Assembly: GCF_030814435.1 (NCBI RefSeq)
Contig: NZ_JAUSUW010000020.1
Coordinates: forward strand, 1-57,026
Source: Peteryoungia aggregata LMG 23059
GTDB lineage: Bacteria > Pseudomonadota > Alphaproteobacteria > Rhizobiales > Rhizobiaceae
Direction: 5' to 3'
DNA: 57,026 nt
Position 1 is the first letter of the stretch. Each line of letters opens with the position of its first letter. The notes below the pieces were generated by a model, which was not told the origin of the DNA, searched no databases, and saw nothing but the letters and a program-made list of their open reading frames with translations. Of this stretch, positions 1 through 9,467 are shown one piece after another. The translations under genes and the position numbers were made by a program.

Positions 1-264
1 AGATCTTGTCTGAACCAGTCCGGCGGGCCATGCGGCGCCGCCTCTCGTTCGGTGAAGCGGCTTATACGGCCACTCCCGCAAACCGTCAACAGCCATTTGT
101 CAAAAAACTGTCGTTTTTTATAAGTATCTGATTTTGCAGTGAAAATTGTGGGAGGCTCCGCGCGGCTACTCAATCTACGCCGCAACCACAGACCAGAGCC
201 TGCGTCATTCGCCTATTCCTCAGATGGGATTGCAGCGTCCCGGTTAAAAGGCTCTCATTTGCAT
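1..264. other. Left edge, no gene recognised
   Basis: No convincing coding region was seen. The only structure noticed is an AT-rich hairpin at 102-119 (arms AAAAAAC and GTTTTTT around TGTC) followed by further A/T. It could end a transcript entering from the left or belong to a promoter for a gene outside the window. Confidence 0.4.
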
Positions 265-477
265 TTACCCTTTGGTGATCAGGATCAGCACGACGAACAT
301 CACGGGCACGGCCGTCAGGGCGGGAATGATGATCGCCGGGTAACCGAAAGCGAGGATGGCGAGTAGCCAGACCAGCAGCAGGTTGACGATGAAGAGGACC
401 TTGGCCGTGATCGGCCCGTGGATCGCCTCCTTCAGCATCCAGCCCAGCAATGGCACTCGGAAAATTACGTCACCCAT
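265..477 (-). CDS. Small two-helix membrane protein, hypothetical
   Basis: This 70-residue protein has an amphipathic N-terminus (about residues 1-22) and two hydrophobic stretches (about 27-48 and 49-67) joined by a short turn containing GYP, so it is probably an inner-membrane hairpin. I do not recognise a family. The open frame continues upstream to 900, but the ATG at 477 is chosen because a GAAGG Shine-Dalgarno-like sequence precedes it and the sequence beyond it does not look like protein. It points away from the cobalamin riboswitch gene and has no operon partner in the window. Confidence 0.65.
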   Translation of the reverse strand: MGDVIFRVPLLGWMLKEAIHGPITAKVLFIVNLLLVWLLAILAFGYPAIIIPALTAVPVMFVVLILITKG

Positions 478-631
478 CAGTCTGCCTTCTTCTATAGTGG
501 AGCCATATGGAATGTAGGGTGTCCTTGCCGAAGGGGACAATGTGGCAAATTGCCATTTGCCAATCCGCTGGTGGCAACCGCCACTGATGGTGTCGCAATC
601 GGCTGGACAACAGTCTTCGGAGGAGCCTAAT

Positions 632-836
632 CTTCGGGTGTGATGGTTCCGCCCGGACAAGACCCGACGGGTGGACGAAGAGGGAATACGGTGAGGACTA
701 CCCATCAGGGGCCGAGACCGTGGCTGCCCCCGCAACTGTGAACGGCGAGCGACGTCCGACATGCCATTGGCCACCGTGCTGATAAGGCGGACTGAAGCCC
801 TGACCCGTGAGCCAGGAGACCTGCCATCACTTGGCG
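632..836 (+). promoter_or_regulatory. Cobalamin (B12) riboswitch
   Basis: The conserved core of the cobalamin aptamer is present in order: GGGAATACGGTG at 682-693, the B12 box GCTGCCCCCGCAACTGT at 723-739, and GAGCCAGGAGACCTGCC at 809-825. The spacing suits the class. It lies about 60 bases before the CbiM-like gene, so cobalamin is expected to repress that gene. The outer boundaries are approximate because the P1 stem was not folded. Confidence 0.93.
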
Positions 837-894
837 CCGTGAACGCGGCATTCACTCTTCCCGCGCGGTGGGCGCGGACGAAAGGACTTGAACC

Positions 895-1578
895 ATGCAT
901 ATCGAACCCGGCGTCGTCGACGGCGCCAAGCTTGCACTCAGCTTAGCAACGGCCGCTCTTTCATTCGGCCTGATCGCCAAGATGGCGAAAGATGACCTGA
1001 AAACCAGACCATCGCTCGGCGGCCTCGCAGGCAGGACCATCATCACGACGACACTCGTCTTCTCCTTCTTCGAAGTTCTGCCACACCATCCGGTGGGCGT
1101 CTCCGAAGTGCACCTGATCCTCGGCTCGACACTCTTCCTGATGTTCGGAGGCGCTGCTGCGTCCATCGGACTTGCACTCGGCCTTCTCCTGCAGGGGCTC
1201 TTCTTTGCGCCCTTCGACCTCCCACAATACGGAATGAACGTCACGACGCTCATCATACCTCTTTTTGGGATCAGCCATCTGGCCGGACGCCTGATCCCTA
1301 AGAGCAAGGCCTATGTCGATGTCGGTTATCGCGACGCGCTTGCGCTTTCGACGACCTATCAGGGCGGTATCGTCGCCTGGGTGGCGTTCTGGGCACTCTA
1401 TGGTCACGGCTTTACAGCGGAGAGCATGGCCAGCATCGCGACCTTCGGAGCCGCCTATATGACGGTCATCATCGTCGAGCCACTGGTCGATCTCGCCGTG
1501 CTGGCGGCCGCCAAGTCGCTGCGTAAGGCGACCGACAACGGCTTGTTCAACACGCGTCTGCATCACACGGCAACCTGA
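895..1578 (+). CDS. CbiM-like cobalt ECF transporter permease
   Basis: This 227-residue polytopic membrane protein starts with MHIEPG. The Met-His-Ile start resembles the metal-binding N-terminus of CbiM/NikM substrate-capture components of energy-coupling-factor transporters. Several hydrophobic segments follow (about 12-28, 48-62, 72-105, 118-135, 150-170 and 178-205). The start has AAAGGA upstream. It sits directly under a cobalamin riboswitch, which supports a role in cobalt uptake for B12 synthesis. The usual partners CbiN, CbiQ and CbiO are not next to it: the following gene is purC, after a terminator. They may be elsewhere, or the protein may work alone. Confidence 0.85.
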   Translation: MHIEPGVVDGAKLALSLATAALSFGLIAKMAKDDLKTRPSLGGLAGRTIITTTLVFSFFEVLPHHPVGVSEVHLILGSTLFLMFGGAAASIGLALGLLLQGLFFAPFDLPQYGMNVTTLIIPLFGISHLAGRLIPKSKAYVDVGYRDALALSTTYQGGIVAWVAFWALYGHGFTAESMASIATFGAAYMTVIIVEPLVDLAVLAAAKSLRKATDNGLFNTRLHHTAT

Positions 1579-1597
1579 GCAGTCGGGACAGGAGCCT

Positions 1598-1626
1598 GCG
1601 CATGGCCCCCGGGCCATGCGCTTTTT
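1598..1626 (+). terminator. Rho-independent terminator after CbiM-like gene
   Basis: Perfect inverted repeat: GCGCATGGCCC (1598-1608) and GGGCCATGCGC (1611-1621), followed by five T. It separates the riboswitch transcript from purC. Confidence 0.85.
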
Positions 1627-1714
1627 CTTTGAAAGACAACAGACTTTCAGGTACCGCGAGGCAGAAGCCGCGCCCTGCGAGGTGCTCCCGACCGTCGAGA
1701 CATCGAGGACAAAC

Positions 1715-2656
1715 ATGCGCATCCTGTCCGAAGCCCACTATCCGGAATTGCCGAACTACTATCGGGGCAAGGTCCGCGAGAACTACGATCTGCCCGACGG
1801 CAGTCGCATTATCATCTCCACCGATCGGCTAAGCGCCTTCGACCGCATCCTGACCTGCATTCCCTGTAAGGGACAGGTTCTCACCCAGACAGCCCGTTAC
1901 TGGTTCGAGAAGACCAGCGACATCTGCCCCAATCACGTGATCGCCTATCCCGATCCCAACGTGGTGATCGGCAAGCGTCTGGACATCCTGCCTGTCGAGA
2001 TCGTCGTTCGCGGCTATCTGGCCGGCACCACGGGAACCTCGATCCTCACTCTCTACAAGAAGGGTGAGCGCAGCATGTACGGCATCACATTGCCCGATGG
2101 CATGCGCGACAACGAGAAGCTGCCAGAACCGATCATCACACCGACAAGCAAAGAGTTTGATGGCGGTCACGACGAACCGCTGACGCCAGCCGAGATCGTC
2201 GACAAGAAGCTGCTAACCGCCGAACAGTGGGAAACGCTTTCACGTTATGCGCTTGCCCTCTTCGCCCGCGGTCAGCAACTGGCCGCTGAACGGGGATTGA
2301 TCCTCGTCGACACGAAATACGAATTCGGCACGGATGAGAACGGCAGCATCATCCTGGCCGACGAAATCCACACACCCGACAGCAGCCGCTACTGGATTGC
2401 CGATGGCTATCTGGCGAGCTTTGAAAAGGGCGAACGTCCGCAAAGCTTCGACAAGGACTTCGTCCGCGCATGGGTCGCAGAACGCTGCGATCCCTATGTC
2501 GACGCGATACCGGAAATCCCGCAAACGCTGGTCGAAGAGACTTCGAGGGTCTATATCAGGGCTTACGAAGCAATCACCGGAGAGAACTTCATCCCCGACG
2601 ATCGCGGTGAAACTCCTTGGGCGCGGGTGCGCGCCAACCTCGCACCCTACTTCTGA
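1715..2656 (+). CDS. purC: SAICAR synthase (purine biosynthesis)
   Basis: Phosphoribosylaminoimidazole-succinocarboxamide synthase joins CAIR and aspartate, using ATP, in de novo purine synthesis. The 313-residue protein has the family hallmarks: YRGKVRENYDL near the N-terminus (ATP loop), STDRLSAFDR, the VEIVVRGYLAGT core, and LVDTKYEFG followed by LADEIHTPDSSRYW. The length and the PTSKEFDGGHDEP insertion fit the longer, yeast-like form found in many alphaproteobacteria. ATG 1715 is chosen over the upstream in-frame ATG at 1616 because GAGG lies just before it and the family starts near this point. The tetR gene begins 16 bases after its stop. Confidence 0.95.
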   Translation: MRILSEAHYPELPNYYRGKVRENYDLPDGSRIIISTDRLSAFDRILTCIPCKGQVLTQTARYWFEKTSDICPNHVIAYPDPNVVIGKRLDILPVEIVVRGYLAGTTGTSILTLYKKGERSMYGITLPDGMRDNEKLPEPIITPTSKEFDGGHDEPLTPAEIVDKKLLTAEQWETLSRYALALFARGQQLAAERGLILVDTKYEFGTDENGSIILADEIHTPDSSRYWIADGYLASFEKGERPQSFDKDFVRAWVAERCDPYVDAIPEIPQTLVEETSRVYIRAYEAITGENFIPDDRGETPWARVRANLAPYF

Positions 2657-2672
2657 AGGACCCTCTGGCTCG

Positions 2673-3338
2673 ATGGATCACGATCACTGCACAGGTTCGA
2701 TGGCTTGCAGCCCGTCGCCGTCCGGCGGAGGCACGACACGACGCCCTCGCCGCCCGGCTGAAGAGACCCGTGAGGAGATCCTGAACATGGCGGAACAACT
2801 GTTCCGCGCCCACGGCTATGCAAGCGTCACGATTGCCGACATCGCCAACGAGCTGTCGATGTCACCGGCCAATGTCTTCAAGCATTTTCGCACCAAGACA
2901 AGCCTGGTCGATGCCATCGCGACGCGGGCAATCGGGGAGACCCTCGACGCCCTGCGCGCGCTGGCGCAAGACCGCCCTGCACCGGAGCGCCTGAGAGCGT
3001 TGGCGCACCAGTTGATGCAGGAGCATCTCTCGGGACAGACCGACGCACCCTATGTCTTCGAGATGATCCTGGTGACCATCAGGGAAGAGCTGGACTGCGG
3101 AGAACGTTTCCGGAATATGGTGGTCGACATGATTGCCGACATCATACGTGCCGGCGTCTGCGCGGACCTCTATCACGTCGATGACGCCGAAAAAGCAGCG
3201 AATGCCACGTTCGACGCCCTCACCTGCTTTATTCATCCTGTCATGGTCGGGTTGGAAAAGGCTGACATAATGGCAACACGTTGTGACCAAGTGCTCGACC
3301 TCATCGACACAGCCCTTCGTGCGCCCCTTGCCAAGTGA
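2673..3338 (+). CDS. TetR/AcrR-family regulator, probable efflux repressor
   Basis: This 221-residue protein has an N-terminal TetR helix-turn-helix (about residues 30-80; TREEILNMAEQLFRAHGYAS, then VTIADIANELSMSPANVFKH) and a helical ligand-binding half resembling the C-terminal domain of rhizobial TetR proteins. The first 28 residues are polar and disordered; an alternative ATG lies at 2700. It sits immediately upstream of, and in line with, the RND pump genes. This is less usual than the divergent arrangement but still suggests local control. Its stop codon lies inside a perfect inverted repeat at 3333-3360 that could be its operator. The inducer is unknown. Confidence 0.88.
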   Translation: MDHDHCTGSMACSPSPSGGGTTRRPRRPAEETREEILNMAEQLFRAHGYASVTIADIANELSMSPANVFKHFRTKTSLVDAIATRAIGETLDALRALAQDRPAPERLRALAHQLMQEHLSGQTDAPYVFEMILVTIREELDCGERFRNMVVDMIADIIRAGVCADLYHVDDAEKAANATFDALTCFIHPVMVGLEKADIMATRCDQVLDLIDTALRAPLAK

Positions 3339-3360
3339 CGATCATCAGATTACGTCACTT
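3333..3360. promoter_or_regulatory. Candidate TetR operator before efflux operon
   Basis: AAGTGACG (3333-3340) and CGTCACTT (3353-3360) form a perfect 8-bp inverted repeat with a 12-base spacer, about 110 bases upstream of the adaptor start and overlapping the tetR stop codon. No T-tract follows, so an operator fits better than a terminator. Binding by the TetR protein is inferred from position. Confidence 0.45.
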
Positions 3361-3472
3361 CAACTGACTTTCGCCTCCCGCGAGGCAGCCTGACTGCGGA
3401 CGCACCGATGCCGGCCACGGCAAGGCGCTTGCCTGTCTTTCGGGTTCGTTGTTTTTTTCAGTGGGATTATTC

Positions 3473-4687
3473 ATGACACGTCGGCTTCACCTGATATCGA
3501 CCTTTCTCCTCTCCGCCATCGCCCTGTCGAGTTGCAGCGACTCCAGCACCACACAGTCCGGTGGCGGCGGAGCAGGCCAGGGGGGCGCCCGACCGCCGGC
3601 ACAGGTCAGTGTCGTCATCATGAAACAGAGCCCGCACGAGATCACGACCACACTTCCCGGTCGCGCCTCCGCATTTCAGATGGCGGAGATCCGTCCGCGC
3701 GTCAGCGGCGTCATCCAGGAAATCGCCTTCCGGGAAGGCAGCGAGGTCAAGGAAGGCGATCTGCTGTTCAAGATCGAGGACGACACCTATCGCGCAGCCT
3801 TTGCCCAGGCGCAGGCCAGCCTGCAAAAGGCTGAAGCAGGCGTTCCGACGGCACAGTCGAACCTTGCCCGCCAGGAACGCCTGGTCGGTTCCGGTGCAAC
3901 GCAGGTCGAGTTGGAAAATGCGCGCGTGACATTGCTCCAGGCCGAGGCCGACGTTGCCCAGGCCAAGGCCGCGCTGCGCTCGGCCGAGATCGAACTGGCC
4001 CTGACGGAAATCCGCGCGCCCTTCGAGGGCGTGACCACCGCCTCGCGTTATTCGATCGGCAATGTCGTCACCGCCAATCAGGCCGACAGCCTGATGACCC
4101 TGCGACGCCTCGATCCGATCTATATCGAGTTGACGGAATCGAGCGTCAATCTGCTCCGCCTGCGTGAGGCAATCGAGGCAGGTCGCATTGAACAGAGCCA
4201 GAGCAAGACGACGGATATCAGGCTGATGCTGGAGGACGGCATCGAGTATCCGGTCGTCGGCAAGCTCGACATGTCGGAAATGGCGGTCAGCCAGACGACC
4301 GGCACCTATTCGATCCGTGCCGTATTCGACAATCCCGACAATCTCATCCTCCCGGGCATGTATGTCCGCGCGACTGTCAACGTCGGAACTGAAAACGGCT
4401 ACCTGATCCCCCAACGTGCCGCAAACCGCAGCCCGAACGGCGAACTGACAGCCAAGTTCGTCACCGCAGAAAACACCGTGGAGACCCGCACCTTCACGGC
4501 GGCCGAGGTGTCCGGCAACAACTGGCTGGTTGCAAACGGCATCGCCGATGGCGACAAGCTGATCGTCGACGGTTTCCAGCGCATCGGCGACGGCGCGCCT
4601 GTCCAGCCGGTTGAAGCGACCATCAATGCAGACGGTATCGTCGAAGAGGCCGCAGCCCCTGCTGCCGCCCCCGCCGCACAGCCTTGA
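3473..4687 (+). CDS. RND efflux periplasmic adaptor lipoprotein (AcrA/MexA type)
   Basis: This is the membrane-fusion subunit of a tripartite multidrug pump, linking the inner-membrane permease to the outer-membrane channel. The 404-residue protein has a lipoprotein signal ending in the lipobox IALSSC and a Gly-rich linker. Then come the barrel-sandwich (lipoyl) halves around FREGSEVKEGDLLFKIED and EIRAPFEGVTTASRYSIGNV, an alpha-helical hairpin (about 105-175), and the beta-barrel and membrane-proximal domains. The C-terminal 20 residues are Ala/Pro-rich. ATG 3473 puts the signal peptide at the N-terminus; an in-frame start at 3449 would add eight residues. It is followed by the permease after 41 bases. 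Confidence 0.93.
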   Translation: MTRRLHLISTFLLSAIALSSCSDSSTTQSGGGGAGQGGARPPAQVSVVIMKQSPHEITTTLPGRASAFQMAEIRPRVSGVIQEIAFREGSEVKEGDLLFKIEDDTYRAAFAQAQASLQKAEAGVPTAQSNLARQERLVGSGATQVELENARVTLLQAEADVAQAKAALRSAEIELALTEIRAPFEGVTTASRYSIGNVVTANQADSLMTLRRLDPIYIELTESSVNLLRLREAIEAGRIEQSQSKTTDIRLMLEDGIEYPVVGKLDMSEMAVSQTTGTYSIRAVFDNPDNLILPGMYVRATVNVGTENGYLIPQRAANRSPNGELTAKFVTAENTVETRTFTAAEVSGNNWLVANGIADGDKLIVDGFQRIGDGAPVQPVEATINADGIVEEAAAPAAAPAAQP

Positions 4688-4728
4688 CTGTGCCGAGGCA
4701 AGCCACGAAAGGCATTAGGGGATAATCC

Positions 4729-7700
4729 ATGGCCAAGTACTTCATCCGACGCCCGATCTTCGCCTGGGTGATTGCGATCATCATCATGCTGGGCGGCGCA
4801 CTAGCAATTTCGAGCCTGTCGATCGCCCAGTATCCGGAAATCGCTCCGACGACCGTCCGAATCTCCGCCAGCTACAATGGCGCGAGCGCTGAAACGGTCG
4901 AGAAATCAGTGACATCGATCATCGAGGACGGCATGACCGGTCTCGATGACCTGACCTATATGACGTCATCCTCGAGCACGGGCTCGTCCAGTGTCACTCT
5001 GACCTTCGGCACCTCGGTCGATCCTGAAATCGCGCAGGTCCAGGTCCAGAACAAGCTGCAGCTCGTCCAGTCCCAGCTGCCCGACGTCGTCCAGACGGCC
5101 GGCATCTCCGTCACCCGATCGACCTCCAGCATCCTGCTCGTGGGCGCGCTGGTCTCGACGGACGGAAAGCGCAGCAATGTGGTCCTCGGCGACATCTTCT
5201 CGACCCAGATCGAGGACCAGATCAAGCGACTGGAAGGCGTCGGCAGCATCCAGGTCTTCGGGACCGGCTATGCGATGCGGGTCTGGCTCGATCCCTTCCA
5301 GCTGAACAAGTTCCAGCTGACTGCAACCGACGTTACAGCCGCGATCCAGGCGCAGAACACCCAGGTCTCGGTAGGTGCCCTCGGCAGCCAGCCGGCACCG
5401 GCAGGACAGCAGCTGAATGTCACCGTCACCGCCCAGAGCCAGCTGCAATCGGTCTCGGACTTCGAGGCGATCATTCTGAAGACCGAAACGGACGGAGCGA
5501 CCGTCCGCCTCAGCGACGTGGCGCGCATCGAGATTGGGCAGGAAAGCTATGCGACGAACTCCCGTTCGAACCGCAATCCGGCCACGGGCTTCGCGGTCAA
5601 TCTGGCCACCGGCGCCAACGCGCTGGACACGGCGGATCGGGTCAAGACGCAGCTTGCGACAATCGCTCCGTCGCTGCCCGAGAATGTCGTAATCACCTAT
5701 CCATACGACACCACGCCCTTCGTGGAACTGTCGATCGAGAAGGTCGTGCACACGCTGATCGAGGCAATCGTGCTGGTCTTCGTGGTCCTCTTGATCTTCC
5801 TGCAGAACCTGCGGGCAACCTTCATTCCGATGATCGCAGTCCCGGTCGTGCTGCTCGGTACCTTTGGCATCCTCGCTCTCACGGGATACTCGATCAACAC
5901 GCTGACCATGTTTGCCATGGTCCTAGCGATCGGCCTTCTCGTCGACGACGCCATTGTCGTGGTTGAAAACGTCGAGCGCATCATGACCGAGGAAGGTCTG
6001 TCACCGCTCGAGGCGACCGAGAAGTCGATGGGCGAGATCACCGGTGCAATCGTCGGCATCGCACTGGTACTGACGGCGGTGTTCATTCCAATGGCGTTCT
6101 TCGGTGGATCCACTGGTATCATCTACCGCCAGTTCTCCGTGACGATCGTCTCGGCGATGCTGCTCTCGGCACTCGTCGCGATCGTGCTGACGCCAGCGCT
6201 CTGCGCCACCATGCTGAAGCCTGTCGATCACCACAAGCCGAAGCGCGGTCCCGCCGCCTGGTTCAACCGCAACTTCGACAACGCCACCAATGGCTATGTC
6301 TCGTCGATCGGCTATCTTCTGAAGCGACCGCTGCGTGTCATGCTGATGTTCGCCATCGTGATCGGCGGCATGAGCTGGCTGTTCCTGCGTATGCCGTCCT
6401 CGTTCCTGCCACAGGAAGACCAGGGCGTGCTCATGACCATCGTCCAGCTTCCGAACGGTGCGACCGTCACCAGAACCGAAGAGATCATCGAGAAGATCGA
6501 AGACTACTATCTCGACAAGGAGAAGGATGCGATCCAGGACGTATTCTCGGTGTCTGGATTCTCGTTCACCGGCTCCGGCCAGAACTACGCCCTGGTCTTT
6601 GCCAAGCTTAAGGATTTTGACCTGCGGAAGGAGCCTCAGCTCGCCGCATCGGCAGTCGTGCAGCGCGCAATGGGCTATTTCTTCACGCTGCGTGACGGCA
6701 TGGTCTTCCCCCTTCAGCCGCCTGCCATTCCAGGCCTCGGCAACTCCAGCGGCTTCTCGATGTATCTCGTCGACAGCGGAAAGAACGGGACCGAGGCACT
6801 AACCGCAGCGTCACAGCAGCTGGCACAGGCCGCAGCGGGCAATTCGAACGTCACCTCCTTCCGCTCCAACAATCCGCCTGCCGAAACGCAGCTCAAGTTC
6901 CTACTGGACCAGGAGAAGATGGGGGCGATGGGGCTGGATATCGCCACCGTCAACAACATGCTCTCGACCATCTTCGCCGGTCGCGATGTGAACGACTTCA
7001 CGTTGAACGGCGAACTGAAGCCGGTATATGTCCAGGGGGATGCGCCCTACCGCATGCAGGAAGATGCAATCAATCACTGGCACGCCCGCAACGGGAGTGG
7101 CGATATGGTTCCCTTCTCCTCCTTCATCAAGACGGAGTGGATCAGTGGCGCACCGACCCTCAGCCGTTTCAACGGCGCCAGCGCCATCTCGATGGAAGGC
7201 GCCGCCGGCGCGGGCGTGAGTTCCGGGACCGCCATGGACACCATGGAGCAACTGACGGCAGACCTGGATGGTGGATACACCGTCGCCTGGCAGGGCATCT
7301 CCTATCAGGAGCGGCTCTCTGGCTCACAGGCCCCCCTGCTCTACGCGCTCTCCGTTCTGATCGTGTTCCTCTGCCTCGCCGCTCTCTACGAGAGCTGGTC
7401 CATACCGTTCTCCGTCATCATGGCGGTTCCGGTCGGGGTGCTGGGTGCGGTTGCCGCAGCAAGCTTCTTCGGCCAGTCCAATGACGTCTATTTCAAGGTC
7501 GGATTGCTCACCACGATCGGTTTGGCGGCGAAGAACGCGATTCTCATCGTCGAGTTCGCCAAGGACCGTCAGGCCGCCGGATTGAGTGTCATTGATGCAA
7601 CACTCGAAGCTGCAAAACTTCGACTGCGACCGATCATCATGACATCGCTGGCCTTCATTCTCGGTGTCGTTCCGCTGGCAATTGCAACCGGAGCGGGCTC

Positions 7701-7848
7701 CGCAGCGCAGAATTCCATTGGTATTGGCGTTCTAGGTGGCATGTTCACCGCCACCGCGCTCGGAATCTTCTTCGTTCCGTCGTTCTTCGTCATCATCCGG
7801 CAGGTCTTCGGCGGTGCAAAACCCAAAGAAGAGCTGTCGTCACAATGA
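4729..7848 (+). CDS. RND multidrug efflux permease (AcrB/MexB, HAE-1 family)
   Basis: This 1039-residue inner-membrane proton antiporter starts with the classic MAKYFIRRPIFAWVIAI first helix. It has the twelve-helix, two-large-periplasmic-loop layout. Helix 4 has GLLVDDAIVVVENV with the proton-relay Asp pair, and helix 10 has GLAAKNAILIVEFAKD with the relay Lys. The sequence is close to AcrB/MexB throughout, so it probably exports hydrophobic drugs or plant compounds; substrates cannot be read from sequence. It is full length with no frameshift. It lies between the adaptor and the outer-membrane factor, giving a complete pump in one locus. Confidence 0.96.
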   Translation: MAKYFIRRPIFAWVIAIIIMLGGALAISSLSIAQYPEIAPTTVRISASYNGASAETVEKSVTSIIEDGMTGLDDLTYMTSSSSTGSSSVTLTFGTSVDPEIAQVQVQNKLQLVQSQLPDVVQTAGISVTRSTSSILLVGALVSTDGKRSNVVLGDIFSTQIEDQIKRLEGVGSIQVFGTGYAMRVWLDPFQLNKFQLTATDVTAAIQAQNTQVSVGALGSQPAPAGQQLNVTVTAQSQLQSVSDFEAIILKTETDGATVRLSDVARIEIGQESYATNSRSNRNPATGFAVNLATGANALDTADRVKTQLATIAPSLPENVVITYPYDTTPFVELSIEKVVHTLIEAIVLVFVVLLIFLQNLRATFIPMIAVPVVLLGTFGILALTGYSINTLTMFAMVLAIGLLVDDAIVVVENVERIMTEEGLSPLEATEKSMGEITGAIVGIALVLTAVFIPMAFFGGSTGIIYRQFSVTIVSAMLLSALVAIVLTPALCATMLKPVDHHKPKRGPAAWFNRNFDNATNGYVSSIGYLLKRPLRVMLMFAIVIGGMSWLFLRMPSSFLPQEDQGVLMTIVQLPNGATVTRTEEIIEKIEDYYLDKEKDAIQDVFSVSGFSFTGSGQNYALVFAKLKDFDLRKEPQLAASAVVQRAMGYFFTLRDGMVFPLQPPAIPGLGNSSGFSMYLVDSGKNGTEALTAASQQLAQAAAGNSNVTSFRSNNPPAETQLKFLLDQEKMGAMGLDIATVNNMLSTIFAGRDVNDFTLNGELKPVYVQGDAPYRMQEDAINHWHARNGSGDMVPFSSFIKTEWISGAPTLSRFNGASAISMEGAAGAGVSSGTAMDTMEQLTADLDGGYTVAWQGISYQERLSGSQAPLLYALSVLIVFLCLAALYESWSIPFSVIMAVPVGVLGAVAAASFFGQSNDVYFKVGLLTTIGLAAKNAILIVEFAKDRQAAGLSVIDATLEAAKLRLRPIIMTSLAFILGVVPLAIATGAGSAAQNSIGIGVLGGMFTATALGIFFVPSFFVIIRQVFGGAKPKEELSSQ

Positions 7849-7977
7849 TTGACAAACTATCTTAACCAACTATTGCGTAGGGTGCTGCGGTAGCCTGCGT
7901 GAGTAAAGCGGTCGCTGGCTCGAGGGAATTCAAGACCCTCTCGTGGCAAGACCGGGGGACAAGTACAGGAACACGTG

Positions 7978-9402
7978 ATGCTCAAGATTCGTGCCGTCGC
8001 ACCACTCGCAATGCTCCTCCTTTCCGGCTGCGTCGTCGGCCCGGACCATGAGGCGCCGCAGACGACCCTCCCCGTCAAGTTTTCAGAGGGTAGCGCCAAG
8101 GCTGCGGCTCAAGACGTAACTCTCGCGCCTTGGTGGACAGCGTTCAGGGACCCCCGCCTGACCAGCCTGGTCGAGAAGGGCCTCGCCCAGAACCTCGATG
8201 TCCTCCAGGCTCTTGAGCGGATCACCGCAGCCGAAGCCAATTTCGATGCCGCCGACTCCGGCGCCTTCCCCCAGGTCAACCTCTCCACCGATCACCAGGT
8301 CTCTCGGACCAACGGCACGGGTGCACTGACCAGCCGGGACAGCGATACCACGAACACCTCGACAGGGAGCGTCGGCGTATCCTGGTTGCTGGACCTGTTC
8401 GGTCAGTATCGCCGTTCCAAGGAAAGCGCGAAGGCATCCCTCGATGCGGCTTTTGCCAGCGCCGACGTTGCCAAGTTGACCTTCCTGTCGAGCGTTGTCT
8501 CGGCCTATGTGGATGCCCGCTATTACCAGGAGCGCATTGCGATCGCCCGCAAGAATCTGGGATCGCGCCGCGAGACGCTCGAACTGACCCGCCTTCAGCT
8601 GGAAGCCGGCGCGGCTTCGCGCCTGGACGTCGTCCAGTCCGAGGGTCTGGTCAACTCGACGCTGGCCGAAATTCCCGGACTTGAAATCTCCTTCCGTCAG
8701 TCAGTTCACCGCATTTCCTTGCTGCTCGGCTTGCCTGCGACCAGCCTGCTCGCCGATCTCCAGAAGGGGGCATCCCAGCCTTATGCCCGTGGCAGCGTGA
8801 ACGCCGGCGTGCCGGCTGACCTGATCCGCAATCGACCTGACATTCGCGCCGCAGAGCGGAACCTGGCAGCAGCCGTCGCCGAAATCGGCGTCGCCGAAGC
8901 TGCGCTCTATCCGTCGATCTCGCTGAGCGGTTCGATTTCCCCGACCCTGGTCGCAACTTCGGCCGCAAGCGGCCATGCCACCTCCTGGGGCTTCGGACCA
9001 AGCCTGAATCTGCCGATCTTTGATGCTGGCACACGGCGCGCCAATGTAAAGGCACGCGAAGCCGCTGCCCGCGAAGCCTATCTCGCCTGGAAGCAGACCG
9101 TGTTGGGCGCAGTGTCGGAAGTCGAGAATGCCATGGTCGCCGTGAACCGCACGCGCCAGACCGTATCGGCGCTGACGGCGACCGTACGCTCCTACGAGGA
9201 AGCCCTTTCGCTCGCAACAGCAAGCTATCGTGACGGCGCATCCTCGCTGCTCGATGTTCTCGATGCCCAGCGCAACGTTGCAAGCGCCCAGGCCAATCTG
9301 GCTCAGGCCGTTCAGCAGCTGGCAAACGGCTACGTCTCCCTCAACGTCGCCATCGGCGGCGGCTATGCCTGGGACAAGAAGACGGTTGTCGCCAGCCAGT
9401 AA
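7978..9402 (+). CDS. Outer-membrane efflux lipoprotein (NodT/OprM family)
   Basis: This 474-residue TolC-like channel subunit of the RND pump has a lipobox (LLLSGC) and the typical VVGPDHEAP after the acylated Cys. Two repeats of the outer-membrane efflux domain follow, with the family signatures NFDAADSGAFPQVNLS, LDLFGQYRRS, IRNRPDIRAAERNLAAAVAE and YRDGASSLLDVLDAQR. AGGA at 7966-7970 serves either GTG 7975 or ATG 7978; ATG is preferred. The 129-base gap after the permease could hold an internal promoter, but the order adaptor-permease-channel argues for one functional unit. Confidence 0.93.
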   Translation: MLKIRAVAPLAMLLLSGCVVGPDHEAPQTTLPVKFSEGSAKAAAQDVTLAPWWTAFRDPRLTSLVEKGLAQNLDVLQALERITAAEANFDAADSGAFPQVNLSTDHQVSRTNGTGALTSRDSDTTNTSTGSVGVSWLLDLFGQYRRSKESAKASLDAAFASADVAKLTFLSSVVSAYVDARYYQERIAIARKNLGSRRETLELTRLQLEAGAASRLDVVQSEGLVNSTLAEIPGLEISFRQSVHRISLLLGLPATSLLADLQKGASQPYARGSVNAGVPADLIRNRPDIRAAERNLAAAVAEIGVAEAALYPSISLSGSISPTLVATSAASGHATSWGFGPSLNLPIFDAGTRRANVKAREAAAREAYLAWKQTVLGAVSEVENAMVAVNRTRQTVSALTATVRSYEEALSLATASYRDGASSLLDVLDAQRNVASAQANLAQAVQQLANGYVSLNVAIGGGYAWDKKTVVASQ

Positions 9403-9421
9403 GACTGAGCCACGCAGATCG

Positions 9422-9458
9422 AAACCCGGCACCAGCAACGGTAGCCGGGTTTTCTTTT
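9422..9458 (+). terminator. Terminator after the efflux operon
   Basis: Stem AAACCCGGC (9422-9430) pairs with GCCGGGTTT (9444-9452) and runs into TTTCTTTT. The opposing regulator gene ends at 9468, so it may serve both directions. Confidence 0.75.
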
Positions 9459-9467
9459 GTCCTGATT

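Noticed and set aside
478..900. Upstream extension of the small membrane protein
   Set aside because: It would run antisense through the cobalamin riboswitch, and the extra sequence is Arg/Ser-rich and not protein-like.
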